From positions 372,001 to 436,000 of the forward strand of contig JBJKYL010000019.1 in the NCBI GenBank assembly GCA_045561055.1: a stretch of DNA of 64,000 nucleotides, given 5' to 3'. The notes beneath the pieces are model-generated. The model saw only the letters and a list, made by a program, of their open reading frames with translations, did no database searches and had not been told where the DNA came from. Shown here one piece after another: positions 36,047-45,326 of the stretch; positions within the stretch are counted from its first letter, which is position 1, and the number at the start of each line of letters is the position of its first letter. This stretch comes from SMWC01 sp045561055. Lineage in GTDB: Bacteria > Pseudomonadota > Gammaproteobacteria > Steroidobacterales > Rariloculaceae. The position numbers and the translations under genes are program-made.

Positions 36047-37564
36047 ATGATCGAAGCCCTACTTGCTGGTGTCGATGTAGCGCTGCGGATCGACACGTTT
36101 ATCTGGATCAGCGGTGGGTTGCTGCTCGGCATGCTGATGGGTGCGCTACCTGGGTTCACGACGTCAATGGGGATGTCGGTTCTTGTGCCTATTTCTTTTC
36201 TGGTCGGCGATCCGTTGATTGGAATTCCGTTCCTCATCGGCGTTTATAAAGGTGGAATTTATGGTGGTAGCGTGCCGGCGATCTTGATTTCGATGCCGGG
36301 TACCGGTGCATCGATTGCGACGGTGTTTGATGGCCATGCGCTGACGAAGAAGGGGAAATCGCGGAAGGCGCTCGAGATGAGCCTGTTCGCTTCAGCTATT
36401 GCTGACTTTTTCAGCGATGTCTTTACGTTAGTTATGATTATCCCGGTTGCTGCGGTCGTGCTTGGTTTCGGCCCGCCTGAGATTGCTGCGGTAATGTTGC
36501 TGAGCCTCGTCATTATTGCAGTAACCGCAACCGGACCTGTCCTTAAAGGACTGATCATGCTATGTCTCGGCGTATGGGTTGGTTTCGTTGGAGCCGACCC
36601 GTTCTCCGCTATGGCTCGCTATACGTTCGGGACATCGGAGCTTTACGATGGTTTTCATCTGATTCCGATTTTGATTGGGCTCTTTGCGTTGCCGGAGATA
36701 TTTAATGCTGTAAAGGAGGGCGATATCTCCGGTGCCCGCGTGGCGACTTTTGTTGGTGAGAGGTTACGCTTAGCCGAACTGAGGCGCAGCTTGAAGACAA
36801 TTTTCAGGTCCACTTTTATTGGAACTGGGATCGGTGTAGTGCCCGGTTTAGGGCAGCCTATTGCTGCAATGATGGGCTATATAGCCGCTAAAAACTCTTC
36901 TTCGCATCCGGAGACGTTCGGTTCCGGCGAGCTTGATGGCGTGGCGGGTGCGGAAGCCGCTAATAATGCGGTCAACGGGCCGACTATGGTGCCGCTACTA
37001 ACTCTTGGTATCCCAGGTGACGCTGTGACGGCGTTATTGCTCGGCGCCTTCATGATGCAGGGTTTGAGGCCAGGCCCCACGCTGTTGACATCTAGCGGTG
37101 ACATCGTTTTTGGCATCCTCATCGCAATGGTTCTTGCAAACGTGCTCTTCGTCATGATTGGTTATATGACTATCCCATTCTTTGCCCGCGTTGTGACGAT
37201 CAAGAAGTCGCTATTGATTCCGGTCACAATCATGCTAGCCTTTTCGGGCACTTATCTTGCTCGTGGTAATGCGTTCGATATCGTTACGCTGATCGGATTC
37301 GGATTGATTGGTATCGCGGCCCGGCAGGCGAAGTTTGACGTCGCGCCGATGGTAATGGGGTTCATATTAGGCCGCGAATTGGAATACACCTTTGGGCAGA
37401 CACTAGCGTTAGCCGGTGACGATTGGATTCGATTTGCTTTGACCGAAAGGTTCGGTATGACGGCTGTTGTGCTCGCCACACCAATCATCGGGTTGCTGCT
37501 GGGGCGTCGTATGGCGTACTTCCGAACGCGGGCTCTCAAAAGAGATGGTGAGGATGTGTCTTGA
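36047..37564 (+). CDS. tctA: TTT transporter large permease (TctA)
   Basis: The 505-residue product has about 12 helices and TctA blocks: GALPGFTTSMGMSVL, GGSVPAILISMPGTGASIATV, GTGIGVVPGLGQPIAAM and EAANNAVNGPTMVPLLTLGIPG. It forms the channel of a tripartite tricarboxylate transporter driven by an ion gradient. GGAGG at 36031-36035 favours the ATG at 36047 over GTG 36029. It overlaps the receptor frame by a few bases if that starts at TTG 37561. The substrate is unknown. Confidence 0.9.
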   Translation: MIEALLAGVDVALRIDTFIWISGGLLLGMLMGALPGFTTSMGMSVLVPISFLVGDPLIGIPFLIGVYKGGIYGGSVPAILISMPGTGASIATVFDGHALTKKGKSRKALEMSLFASAIADFFSDVFTLVMIIPVAAVVLGFGPPEIAAVMLLSLVIIAVTATGPVLKGLIMLCLGVWVGFVGADPFSAMARYTFGTSELYDGFHLIPILIGLFALPEIFNAVKEGDISGARVATFVGERLRLAELRRSLKTIFRSTFIGTGIGVVPGLGQPIAAMMGYIAAKNSSSHPETFGSGELDGVAGAEAANNAVNGPTMVPLLTLGIPGDAVTALLLGAFMMQGLRPGPTLLTSSGDIVFGILIAMVLANVLFVMIGYMTIPFFARVVTIKKSLLIPVTIMLAFSGTYLARGNAFDIVTLIGFGLIGIAARQAKFDVAPMVMGFILGRELEYTFGQTLALAGDDWIRFALTERFGMTAVVLATPIIGLLLGRRMAYFRTRALKRDGEDVS

Positions 37565-37590
37565 AAATATTAGGGTTGCAGGTAACTTGG

Positions 37591-38553
37591 ATGATTAAGA
37601 TTGGTTATCTAGCAGTGCTATTCGCGCTGACCTGGGTTGGGCTTCTGGCGCCTGATGCGTTAGCTCAATATCCTGACAAACCGATTACTTTGATTACTCC
37701 GTTTGGTGCCGGGGGCTCGAGTGACTTGACAGCACGAGTGTTCACGACCTATCTGAGCGAATATCTCGGTCAGCCGATGTTGATAAAACTCGTCCCAGGT
37801 CAAGCAGGTCAGAAGGGCACGTTAGAAGCTACGCAGGCCGCGCCCGATGGATACACGCTGATATTCAATGACAACTATAGAGATCAATTGCATCAGTACA
37901 CTTTCCGGAACGATTATTACGACACCCTCGAAGATCTCGTTGCGGTAGCACGCATCAACTACGGGCAAATCGCAATCATCGTTCGCAGCGACGGGCCTTA
38001 CCAGACCTGGGCTGATCTTGAAGCGGACGCGAGGGCACGCCCCGGTAAGGTTCTTTTATCTCACAGCGGTCTTTGGGCGGCACTATTTGTGCCAGCGCAG
38101 CAAATAATGAGAGCGTTGAATCTGCGGTTCCGCATGGTACCGTACAGAGGCGGTGGACCGGCCAAGGCGGCTCTAATGGCAGGCGATGTTGCGTTCTCGA
38201 TGGCGTTCCCCGCGACGATTGCCGCTGATATCGAAGCGGATGCGGTCAGGGTACTCGCAACTGCAGGGCCGGAGCGCACCATCGAAGGAGTTCCGTCGTT
38301 CGTCGAGATCGGATTGCCGCCGAACGCTGGGTATATCCATCGCATCGTGTTTGCACCGCGGGGTATTCCCGAAGATCGGCTTGTTATACTTCGTAAGGCC
38401 TTCGGTCAGTTGCAGACTAATGAGGATTATCAGTTTGCTATGCGACAGTTGGGTGAGAATACAGCGTATTTGGACGGCGCCGAGTATGAGGGTGATCGGA
38501 TAGAGAACTCGCTGGAATTCCGAAACTTCGTAAAAGCTATTGCAGATCAATGA
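37591..38553 (+). CDS. tctC: TTT transporter substrate-binding protein (TctC/Bug family)
   Basis: From ATG 37591 the 320-residue receptor has a signal peptide ending PDALA, then QYPDKPITLITPFGAGGSSDLTAR, the classical Bug-family N-terminus. The interior contains GQAGQKGTLEATQAAPDGYTL and the second lobe YRGGGPAKAALMAGDV. Bug receptors bind carboxylates or similar small organic molecules in the periplasm. A TTG start at 37561 would add 10 residues and overlap tctA. The receptor is directly followed by an oxidoreductase gene after 25 bases. Confidence 0.87.
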   Translation: MIKIGYLAVLFALTWVGLLAPDALAQYPDKPITLITPFGAGGSSDLTARVFTTYLSEYLGQPMLIKLVPGQAGQKGTLEATQAAPDGYTLIFNDNYRDQLHQYTFRNDYYDTLEDLVAVARINYGQIAIIVRSDGPYQTWADLEADARARPGKVLLSHSGLWAALFVPAQQIMRALNLRFRMVPYRGGGPAKAALMAGDVAFSMAFPATIAADIEADAVRVLATAGPERTIEGVPSFVEIGLPPNAGYIHRIVFAPRGIPEDRLVILRKAFGQLQTNEDYQFAMRQLGENTAYLDGAEYEGDRIENSLEFRNFVKAIADQ

Positions 38554-38578
38554 ATGTGATTTCTAGTGAGTCGAGTCA

Positions 38579-39601
38579 ATGATTAAAGCGGCAATCGTCG
38601 GATTAGGTTGGTGGGGGCGGACGCTTGTTGAGGGAGTGTCTGACCGGAGCGAGTTGATTAAGTTTACGGCAGGCGTGACAGACCGTTCTTCGGATGAGGC
38701 GCGTGAATTTGCGTGCTCCCACGGTTTCTCGTTAAGCCCTACATTTGAAGCCGTCTTAGCTGATCCAGATATCGATGCGGTAGTGCTTGTAACGCCAAAT
38801 TCTTTGCATGCGGATGGTGTCGTTGCGGCCGCGCGAGCCGGGAAACACGTTTTCTGTGAGAAGCCGCTTGCGTTGACTACAGAGGATGCTATACGTGCGG
38901 TCGAAGCAGTTAAAACTGCTGGTGTCACGCTTAGCGTGGGATACAATCGACGCTTACACCCGGAGATGGTAAAGCTTAAGGAGCGGATTGGCTGTGGAGA
39001 CCTAGGCGACATCCTTCACATAGAATCGACGATGGCGTTTCCCAATGCCCTCTATCTGAAATCTAGCCAATGGCGGGCCAGTAAAGACGAGTCACCAGTT
39101 GGCGGACTGATGCCGATGGGTGTTCACGCTATTGACGGTATGATCGATTTGGTTGGGTTCATAGACGAGGTCTATTGTCAGAGTTTTCGTCGTGCGATTG
39201 AAGTCGATGCTGATGATACGACTTCGATCCTTTTTCGTATGTGCGAGGGCATGTCGGGATACCTAGGTACCATGACGGCAACCGGAAGTACTTTCAGCTT
39301 TCAGGTCTTTGGCTCTAAAGGCTATGTCAGGCTTCAAGGAAAAACGCATGAGGCGGGGGCGTCCTCTGAGGAGCGTCGTACCGAGCTCTTTGACGCCTGC
39401 GTCTTCAAGCCGATCAAGGGTTCGTCCAAAACCTGGCGGGCGGAGCCCTTCGATTTGACGCGCGCTGCGCTGGAAGCTTTTGCGAAGGCGGCAGCGGGTG
39501 ATACCTCTGTCCTAATCCCATCAGAACAGCTCTTGCACGGTGTTGCGGTAACTGAGGCTATTATGCGCTCTGCTACAAAGTCCCGCCCGGAGAAAGTTTA
39601 G
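38579..39601 (+). CDS. Gfo/Idh/MocA-family oxidoreductase, TTT-linked copy 3
   Basis: The 340-residue protein starts IKAAIVGLGWWGRTLVEG, matching copy 1 in its Rossmann region, and has FCEKPLALTTEDA near residues 92-104. The segment GGLMPMGVHAIDGMIDLVG provides the His-region of the active site. It lies 25 bases after the TTT receptor, so it is probably co-transcribed with that transporter and acts on its solute. Similarity to copy 1 suggests duplication with specialisation. Confidence 0.87.
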   Translation: MIKAAIVGLGWWGRTLVEGVSDRSELIKFTAGVTDRSSDEAREFACSHGFSLSPTFEAVLADPDIDAVVLVTPNSLHADGVVAAARAGKHVFCEKPLALTTEDAIRAVEAVKTAGVTLSVGYNRRLHPEMVKLKERIGCGDLGDILHIESTMAFPNALYLKSSQWRASKDESPVGGLMPMGVHAIDGMIDLVGFIDEVYCQSFRRAIEVDADDTTSILFRMCEGMSGYLGTMTATGSTFSFQVFGSKGYVRLQGKTHEAGASSEERRTELFDACVFKPIKGSSKTWRAEPFDLTRAALEAFAKAAAGDTSVLIPSEQLLHGVAVTEAIMRSATKSRPEKV

Positions 39602-39631
39602 ATAATAAAATTCGGGTGACTATATTGAGTG

Positions 39632-40621
39632 TCAGATACCAGCGCGATTACTGTCTTTGACATCCTTATTGACGACGTTTCGTGGCCACTCGCCCTGTAA
39701 TACGAGCTTGACCTCGTTGGGCGCGCCTGCTTGCAGTCCTGCCATGGCCTGCTCGCTATACCATGCGGTATGGGGATTAATAATGACGTTCTCGCGGCCG
39801 TGCAGTGCATGATCTTTGGTGAGTGGCTCGGGATCTGTAGTGTCGAGTGCGCAGCCAGCAATCGTTTGGTCGTTTAGTGCGTTAACTAATGCATTAGTGT
39901 CGATGATGGGTCCACGCGAGCAGTTCACAATAACGGCTGTATTCTTCATCTGCGCGAATTGGTCGGCTCCAAACATCCCGCGTGTTTGCGGTAGCAGTGG
40001 CGCGTGAATGCAGACGTAATCGGATTCCGCTAGTAGCTGATCCAACTCGACCTTTTCCCCGGGTGCATTGAACTGGCTTTGTTCGACGAATGGATCCGAG
40101 TAGAGCACATGCATGTCGAGCCCTGCCGCGGCTTTGGCAACACGCCGCGCTATATTACCGAACCCTACGAGACCGCAGGTGCTTCCCGCCAGACGGAACA
40201 TCGGTTTACCTGGAGGTACTGCCCAGGTGTCTTGACGAACGAGGCGATCGTAGAATGCGATTTTGCGCGCTGATGCTAGCAGCATTGCGATTGTATGTTC
40301 CGCGACCTCTTCGACACAGTAGGTTGGGTTATTCGTTACAATGATACCCGCTTCTGTGGCTGATTCGAGATCGATAGTGTCGACGCCGATACCGTAACGT
40401 GAGATGACGACGCAGTTCGGCATCCGCGCCATGATGTCAGCTGTAATTGGTCCGCCGTAGGTATTTAGGAGTGCGTTGCAGTCAGCGGCTTCTGGAAAAA
40501 ACTTCTCCGGGTCGGTTGTCTGAATTGGCACAATATCTGCTAGACCGCCAAGGATTTCATGTTCGACATCTAGCGATTCCCATACGTAATCGGTCAATAC
40601 GACTTTGGCTTTGTCACTCAT
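39632..40621 (-). CDS. D-2-hydroxyacid dehydrogenase (C-terminal-binding-protein type)
   Basis: The 329-residue protein shows SRYGIGVDTIDL, the nucleotide-binding GLVGFGNIARRVA, catalytic Arg in NCSRGPIID, Glu in DTTDPEPL and His in INPHTAWYSE. It belongs to the D-isomer 2-hydroxyacid dehydrogenases of the CtBP-like branch and should use NAD(H). It is the last gene of a tight minus-strand unit: the start is 15 bases after the upstream phosphohistidine-domain gene. The product could act on the acid produced by the neighbouring enzymes. Confidence 0.88.
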   Translation of the reverse strand: MSDKAKVVLTDYVWESLDVEHEILGGLADIVPIQTTDPEKFFPEAADCNALLNTYGGPITADIMARMPNCVVISRYGIGVDTIDLESATEAGIIVTNNPTYCVEEVAEHTIAMLLASARKIAFYDRLVRQDTWAVPPGKPMFRLAGSTCGLVGFGNIARRVAKAAAGLDMHVLYSDPFVEQSQFNAPGEKVELDQLLAESDYVCIHAPLLPQTRGMFGADQFAQMKNTAVIVNCSRGPIIDTNALVNALNDQTIAGCALDTTDPEPLTKDHALHGRENVIINPHTAWYSEQAMAGLQAGAPNEVKLVLQGEWPRNVVNKDVKDSNRAGI

Positions 40622-40636
40622 ACTAATGAGACTCCG

Positions 40637-41911
40637 TTAGTCCATCCAGCGAACGATACCGGCGACGCCATCGACAGCGACGGTAGATCCATCTGGGATT
40701 GAGGTAGTTGCATCGAGCACGCCGAGCACCATCGGTATTCCGCGCTCCCGAGCTAAAGATGCTAAATGCGACGTACTGCCGCCGAGTTCTGCCACAACCG
40801 CGGAAACCTGCGGTAACATTTGACTTAAGGCCGGACCAGCAACTTTCGTGATCAACACATCGCCTGGACCGATTCTAGAAACTTCGCACTCACAATTTAC
40901 GACACATGCACGTCCCGTTCCCCAACCAACGCCAGCAGGATGCCCTCTGAGGCGAGGTTTCTGCAGCCATAGCTCGTCGACATCGGTGGTCTCTTCTTCA
41001 ATATGTAGTGGTCGTGCTTGCAATAGTTTAAAGCCACTATCATCTAGCGACCACTCGATCTCGGTTGCGCCACCGACAATATTTTCGGCACGAATCAAAT
41101 AGCCGCCGAGCTCCATAACTTCGTCTGGTGTTAAGCAGGGTTCCTCGGCAACGGCGCGTTGTACTGTTTGTGTGCCGTGTACGCAGCCGACACTATGCGT
41201 TTTACGCCCCGCTACTGTCTCTAAAATTACGCCATCGCGCGAGAGTCGGTACCGATCTGGTACAACCTCGCCCTGAGCAATTGCAGAACCTAGTCCCAAG
41301 GTTGCGCTTATCGACATTTCGCCCTCTGCCGTACGGCTAAGGCCGCCGCCAGAAACCTTCGCGTGAACCAACGGCTGGATTATTAATGCCATAGCCGTAT
41401 CGGCCGGGTCGGCATTATGTGTTGCCATATAACGTAGCGCACGCGTAGACCACAAGGCGCACCAGCAGGAACTCACAGCGGTTAGGAACTCAGATTCATC
41501 TTCGAGCCCTAGAAAGCTCTCGAACTGACCAGCAAAACTTGAATCGAAGCGATCTTCGACGAGCGCGGACGAACGAATAACACCAAGTGACCCTTCGACG
41601 CTCAAAATTTCGCGCCACGCGTCGAGAAGTGGCGCGAGAAGGCTTTCCGTGATTGGTTCGTCGAGGAACCCCAGCTTCATCGCCAGCGCATGGCGGCGTG
41701 CATCCATGCCTTCGGTAGAGAATACCTTGCGTGCCGTCTCCTCAAGACCCAGCGCTTTCAGCTGGACCCGGTAAGCTTCGGCATCAAGACAGAAACCGCC
41801 TGGTACGGGTAAACCTGCCTGCCCAAGAGCCGCCAAATTAGCGGCCTTGGGTCCAAAACGGTCCGCGTCTGTCGCCTCTATAGCGCTCAGCGGAAATACG
41901 ACCTGGCGCAT
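40637..41911 (-). CDS. Two-domain ATP-grasp/phosphohistidine protein (PEP synthase-like)
   Basis: Residues 1-300 form a pyruvate phosphate dikinase-type ATP-grasp domain (FGPKAANLAALGQAGLPVPGGF, then SSALVEDRFDSSFAGQFESF and EWSLDDSGFKLLQARP). Residues about 330-424 form the mobile phosphohistidine domain with AELGGSTSHLASLA, catalytic His382. No PEP/pyruvate TIM-barrel and no third substrate domain are present, unlike PpsA, PPDK or rifampin phosphotransferase. Only subunits such as those of phenylphosphate synthase use comparable split parts. It could phosphorylate a small molecule. It sits 17 bases downstream of the M24 gene in one operon. Confidence 0.8.
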   Translation of the reverse strand: MRQVVFPLSAIEATDADRFGPKAANLAALGQAGLPVPGGFCLDAEAYRVQLKALGLEETARKVFSTEGMDARRHALAMKLGFLDEPITESLLAPLLDAWREILSVEGSLGVIRSSALVEDRFDSSFAGQFESFLGLEDESEFLTAVSSCWCALWSTRALRYMATHNADPADTAMALIIQPLVHAKVSGGGLSRTAEGEMSISATLGLGSAIAQGEVVPDRYRLSRDGVILETVAGRKTHSVGCVHGTQTVQRAVAEEPCLTPDEVMELGGYLIRAENIVGGATEIEWSLDDSGFKLLQARPLHIEEETTDVDELWLQKPRLRGHPAGVGWGTGRACVVNCECEVSRIGPGDVLITKVAGPALSQMLPQVSAVVAELGGSTSHLASLARERGIPMVLGVLDATTSIPDGSTVAVDGVAGIVRWMD

Positions 41912-41928
41912 CTCAAAAAGCTCCGAAT

Positions 41929-43212
41929 TTAGATGAGCTTTCGATCTCTCGAATCAGGGGCGGCATAGCCCGGGATCGGATCGACAACGGTGATTTGCTC
42001 GACCGGGAAGTTCGAGACAATTTCGGTATGGTCCGAATGCACGATTAACATCTCTTCTATTCGCACACCCCACTCGAACGGAATTCCATGCTGAGTTTCT
42101 AGCGCGAACGTCATTCCTTCTTGGATTTCGATCGGGTGATCAAGCGACCAGATACGAGAGATAACTGGCGGATCATATTGCGCGAGCCCGAGGCCGTGCC
42201 CCCAGAGGTTAGCAGCAGCCTGATCTTCTTCTTCATAACCCCAGGCTTCTTTCGCCGACGGCCAGACAGAAGCGATTTCACGTGTCGTCGTGCCTGGCTT
42301 GACTTCATTGATTGCTTTATAGAGCCAGTCTAATGCCTTCGCGTAGATGTCCTTCTGTTTTTGGGAAGGCTCGGCGCCAACGCAGTAGGTCCTGTAATAG
42401 CAAGATTTGTAGCCGTTCCATGTCAGCGCAGCGAGGTCCATAAAGACAATATCGCCAGGCTTAATTATGCGATCGGAGAAGTTACGCCAGTTCGGCCAGG
42501 TATTTGGTCCAGATGAGACGATGACATCTTCGACGTCTTCCATGCCCGGAATGTTGTAGAGAAATTCCATGATATGTGCGGTTACCTGATTCTCCGTCAG
42601 ACCTGGTCTGAGGAATTTCATTGTTTCCCAGTGCGCGGCATCACCAATAGCACCTACGATTCGGAAGCATTCCTGTTCGTCGATATTTTTTACCGCGCGT
42701 GCTTCCATCATTGGTGTCATACCATCGGTCCAATCAATGCCTTCGTCCTTAAATGCCTGGATAAGGTTAATGTCAACGAAATCGACGCCAACTTTTTCAC
42801 CTGCGACGTTGCTTTTCTTCATCTCCTGCTTGACGGCTTTAGCAAACTTACCGACCTGCTGCGCTGAAGCGGGGCCAGCAGCTCCCTTAATCCAGGAATA
42901 GGAATAGCGAACATTCTCTGGTGGAATCCAGGGACAGTGACGCTTGATCTGCATACCGATGTCGCCTTGTTCGAAGATAACCGGTGGATCATCGCCACAA
43001 AGCATGGCGTAGCGCAGACCAGGCTTCAGACGACACCAGCCGGGAGTTAGTGTGCTCGTAACATAACGGATATTTTCGTCATACATTAGAACCAATGCGC
43101 TCAGTCCGGCAGCCTTCATACGTTCCCTGGCTCTCTCCAGGCGGTACGTACGTAAGCGCTCCCAATTGACGCGTTGCTGCCAGTCTAGTCCCACGGTGCC
43201 AAAAGTAGCCAT
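41929..43212 (-). CDS. M24-family protein, peptidase/creatinase-like
   Basis: The 427-residue protein has the M24 pita-bread fold. The N-terminal domain contains YDENIRYVTST near 44-54. The C-terminal domain has a metal-site set with Asp259 in VFMDLAA, His339 in LWGHGLG, Glu372 in ALETQHG and Glu386/387 in VRIEEML. The usual second Asp after a run of 11 residues is replaced by Ser270-Cys271 in NGYKSCYYRT. Family functions range from Xaa-Pro peptidase to creatinase and the DMSP lyase DddP. A GAGGGAGA ribosome site precedes the ATG. It is the first gene of a three-gene minus-strand operon. Confidence 0.83.
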   Translation of the reverse strand: MATFGTVGLDWQQRVNWERLRTYRLERARERMKAAGLSALVLMYDENIRYVTSTLTPGWCRLKPGLRYAMLCGDDPPVIFEQGDIGMQIKRHCPWIPPENVRYSYSWIKGAAGPASAQQVGKFAKAVKQEMKKSNVAGEKVGVDFVDINLIQAFKDEGIDWTDGMTPMMEARAVKNIDEQECFRIVGAIGDAAHWETMKFLRPGLTENQVTAHIMEFLYNIPGMEDVEDVIVSSGPNTWPNWRNFSDRIIKPGDIVFMDLAALTWNGYKSCYYRTYCVGAEPSQKQKDIYAKALDWLYKAINEVKPGTTTREIASVWPSAKEAWGYEEEDQAAANLWGHGLGLAQYDPPVISRIWSLDHPIEIQEGMTFALETQHGIPFEWGVRIEEMLIVHSDHTEIVSNFPVEQITVVDPIPGYAAPDSRDRKLI

Positions 43213-43230
43213 ACCCGATCTCCCTCGGTT

Positions 43231-43246
43231 AATATTTCGCGATATT
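43231..43246. promoter_or_regulatory. Possible operator in the divergent promoter region
   Basis: AATATTTCGCGATATT is an imperfect inverted repeat (AATAT and ATATT arms) 18 bases upstream of the M24 start. It could be a transcription-factor site between the divergent M24 operon and the second TTT cluster. No similar copy was noticed elsewhere, so the call is weak. Confidence 0.22.
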
Positions 43247-43479
43247 CAAAAAAAACATCAGGTCGCGCACTGACAATGTCCGCTTCCCGAGATTTGGTGT
43301 CCCTGATGTGGCGCAATCTAGCGATTCATTGTTATAGCTCATCGCCGGGGCATCTAAGACGGCGGTCATTCTACGTCACGGCCGGGTTGAATGGGAATAG
43401 TTTACCGTTCCAGATTGTTTGCCCAGTGAGTGACTAGCCGTTTTTGTCCTACTTGCACTCCCAGAATGCTCTTGTAAGA

Positions 43480-44643
43480 ATGTTATCGTTTTCCGGCGTC
43501 CTAGCTGGCGATTGCCGGCAGTGGACAGATACTTCTTTCATAATTGTGCAAAAAAGCAGCTTCAGTTTGAATGGCTATACGCTCGCGAGTAGCTTGATGC
43601 TCGTGCTGTTTATGCTTTCCGGAAAGGCAATATCAGATTGGCCAGAGCGGCCGATTACCCTTGTTGTAATGTATGCTCCGGGTGGCGGAACGGATACGGT
43701 ACTGCGTACTCTGGCTAATGAAATGGCTAACGTCACGGGATGGCGAATAAACATTGTCAACCGACCCGGTGCTGCAGGCGCCCTGGCAACGCGTTACGCC
43801 GTTAATAGGCCGAACGATGGTTACACACTTCTCGGCGCCTCAAGTTTCAACAAGTATTCTCGTGTTGGTGGCGGTGGTGAGTCGCGCTCTTGGACAGACT
43901 GGTATTACATGCAGGCGGCTACTGCGCTCGGTAGCTGGGCCGTTCGGCCTGATTCGCCGTACCAGACGTTTGAGGACGTTGTCGTTGCTGCCAGAGCTAA
44001 TCCAGAACAACTCACGATCTCTACTTCAGGGGCGGGTGGTCAGTGGCATGAGCTCGCGGCGGCTGTTGCGCACGCGGCTGGTATTAAATTGCGCTATGTA
44101 CCGTACGGCAGCGGTCAGCAGGCTACACTGGCCGGCCTTAACGGTGAGGTCGATATTGCCGGCGGGGGAGTCCACGAACATATTCAATTTATCGATACCG
44201 GGCAGCTAATCTCTCTGCAGCAATCGGGCGTGGATGACATTAGGACCACGAGCGGCAAGATTATGCCGGCGCTTACGCGCATGATCCCTGATATCCGGCA
44301 GCAACTGCCGCCGAACGGCACCTATAATCTGGGTATCCGGCGTGATACGCCATACGAGATAATCAGTCAGGTTGAAGCTGCGTTCCGCGCCGCTGTGCAG
44401 TCAGATAAATTTCAGGATATGGTGGCACAACGGTATTTCGTTGCCGATATCCTTACCGGAGCCGCCGCTGATCGTCGTGCCGCCGAGCTCGAGACGATAT
44501 CAGCGGCGACATTCGAGAGGCTGAATATTCCCGGCGCAAAGACGACGACGGAGCTTGGTCTGCCAAGTCCCGATAATTTCGGGCAGTGGTGGCCACCCCG
44601 GGATTATATGCCGCTGCCGGAGACTGAAGCTCAGACAAACTGA
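43480..44643 (+). CDS. tctC: TTT transporter substrate-binding protein (TctC/Bug family), second system
   Basis: The receptor has the Bug-family N-terminus DWPERPITLVVMYAPGGGTD, then GWRINIVNRPGAAGALATRY and YVPYGSGQQATLAGLNGEVD. A hydrophobic signal segment (LASSLMLVLFMLSGKAIS) precedes it. The start is uncertain: ATG 43480 is preceded by a weak GTAAG, the frame opens at 43444, and a later TTG at 43567 would give a shorter signal. It is the first gene of a C-B-A cluster with a fourth oxidoreductase. Length fits the family. The bound solute is unknown. Confidence 0.82.
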   Translation: MLSFSGVLAGDCRQWTDTSFIIVQKSSFSLNGYTLASSLMLVLFMLSGKAISDWPERPITLVVMYAPGGGTDTVLRTLANEMANVTGWRINIVNRPGAAGALATRYAVNRPNDGYTLLGASSFNKYSRVGGGGESRSWTDWYYMQAATALGSWAVRPDSPYQTFEDVVVAARANPEQLTISTSGAGGQWHELAAAVAHAAGIKLRYVPYGSGQQATLAGLNGEVDIAGGGVHEHIQFIDTGQLISLQQSGVDDIRTTSGKIMPALTRMIPDIRQQLPPNGTYNLGIRRDTPYEIISQVEAAFRAAVQSDKFQDMVAQRYFVADILTGAAADRRAAELETISAATFERLNIPGAKTTTELGLPSPDNFGQWWPPRDYMPLPETEAQTN

Positions 44644-44705
44644 GATTTAACAAGACTTAATTTGTCGGCAGCAGCTAGCTTCTAGCATAAGTCGAGACTA
44701 TCTAC

Positions 44706-45317
44706 ATGATCGAAGACGAGATAGAACAAAACCAGAGCCTAACGGGTTCCTCTAAGAATGCCGGGTTCGCAGGAGAGGAAGATATCGAGGGCCAGTCTAC
44801 CCCGGCTAAGGACCTCGGTAGCGCTTGCGTGATTGCCGTGTTAGCGATCACGGTTGCTGTTATGTCAGTTCGCCTTGACGTCCCAGGTAGCTTTTACACC
44901 GCGCCAGGGTTGTTACCTTTCATGACGAGCCTGAGTCTTTTTCTTATGGCTATTTTTCTGGGACTTCGCGCCATGCGTGCTGGGGGCGCAGCCCACTTTG
45001 TGGGCGGAGCGTGGCGAGCGATCACAAGATATATAGCGGACTATCAGGGACGCCGATCGTTATTGTTGATCGTAATTGTTGTCATATATGTGATATTAGT
45101 TGGGTCGATTAGTTTCGACCTTCGTATGCCGACACCGTTATTCGTATTTCGGCTCAGCAGTTACGAGGTCATTTCGATTGGCGTGATTACGCTGATCATG
45201 AAGTTGTACTGGAAAGCGCCGCTTGCCCGATGCTTTTTTGTTTCGCTAATCTCGATCGAAGTGTTGGCTTCGATCTTCCGATATGGATTCGCCATTATCA
45301 TGCCGGAATCCTTCTAG
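44706..45317 (+). CDS. tctB: TTT transporter small membrane subunit (TctB), second system
   Basis: The 203-residue product has an acidic cytoplasmic start (EDEIEQNQSL) and four or five hydrophobic helices. GSFYTAPGLLPFMTSLSLFL is the TctB-type first loop. It shows no close similarity to the tctB at 35459. It ends 9 bases before TctA on the same strand. Confidence 0.78.
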   Translation: MIEDEIEQNQSLTGSSKNAGFAGEEDIEGQSTPAKDLGSACVIAVLAITVAVMSVRLDVPGSFYTAPGLLPFMTSLSLFLMAIFLGLRAMRAGGAAHFVGGAWRAITRYIADYQGRRSLLLIVIVVIYVILVGSISFDLRMPTPLFVFRLSSYEVISIGVITLIMKLYWKAPLARCFFVSLISIEVLASIFRYGFAIIMPESF

Positions 45318-45326
45318 GGCAGCGTC

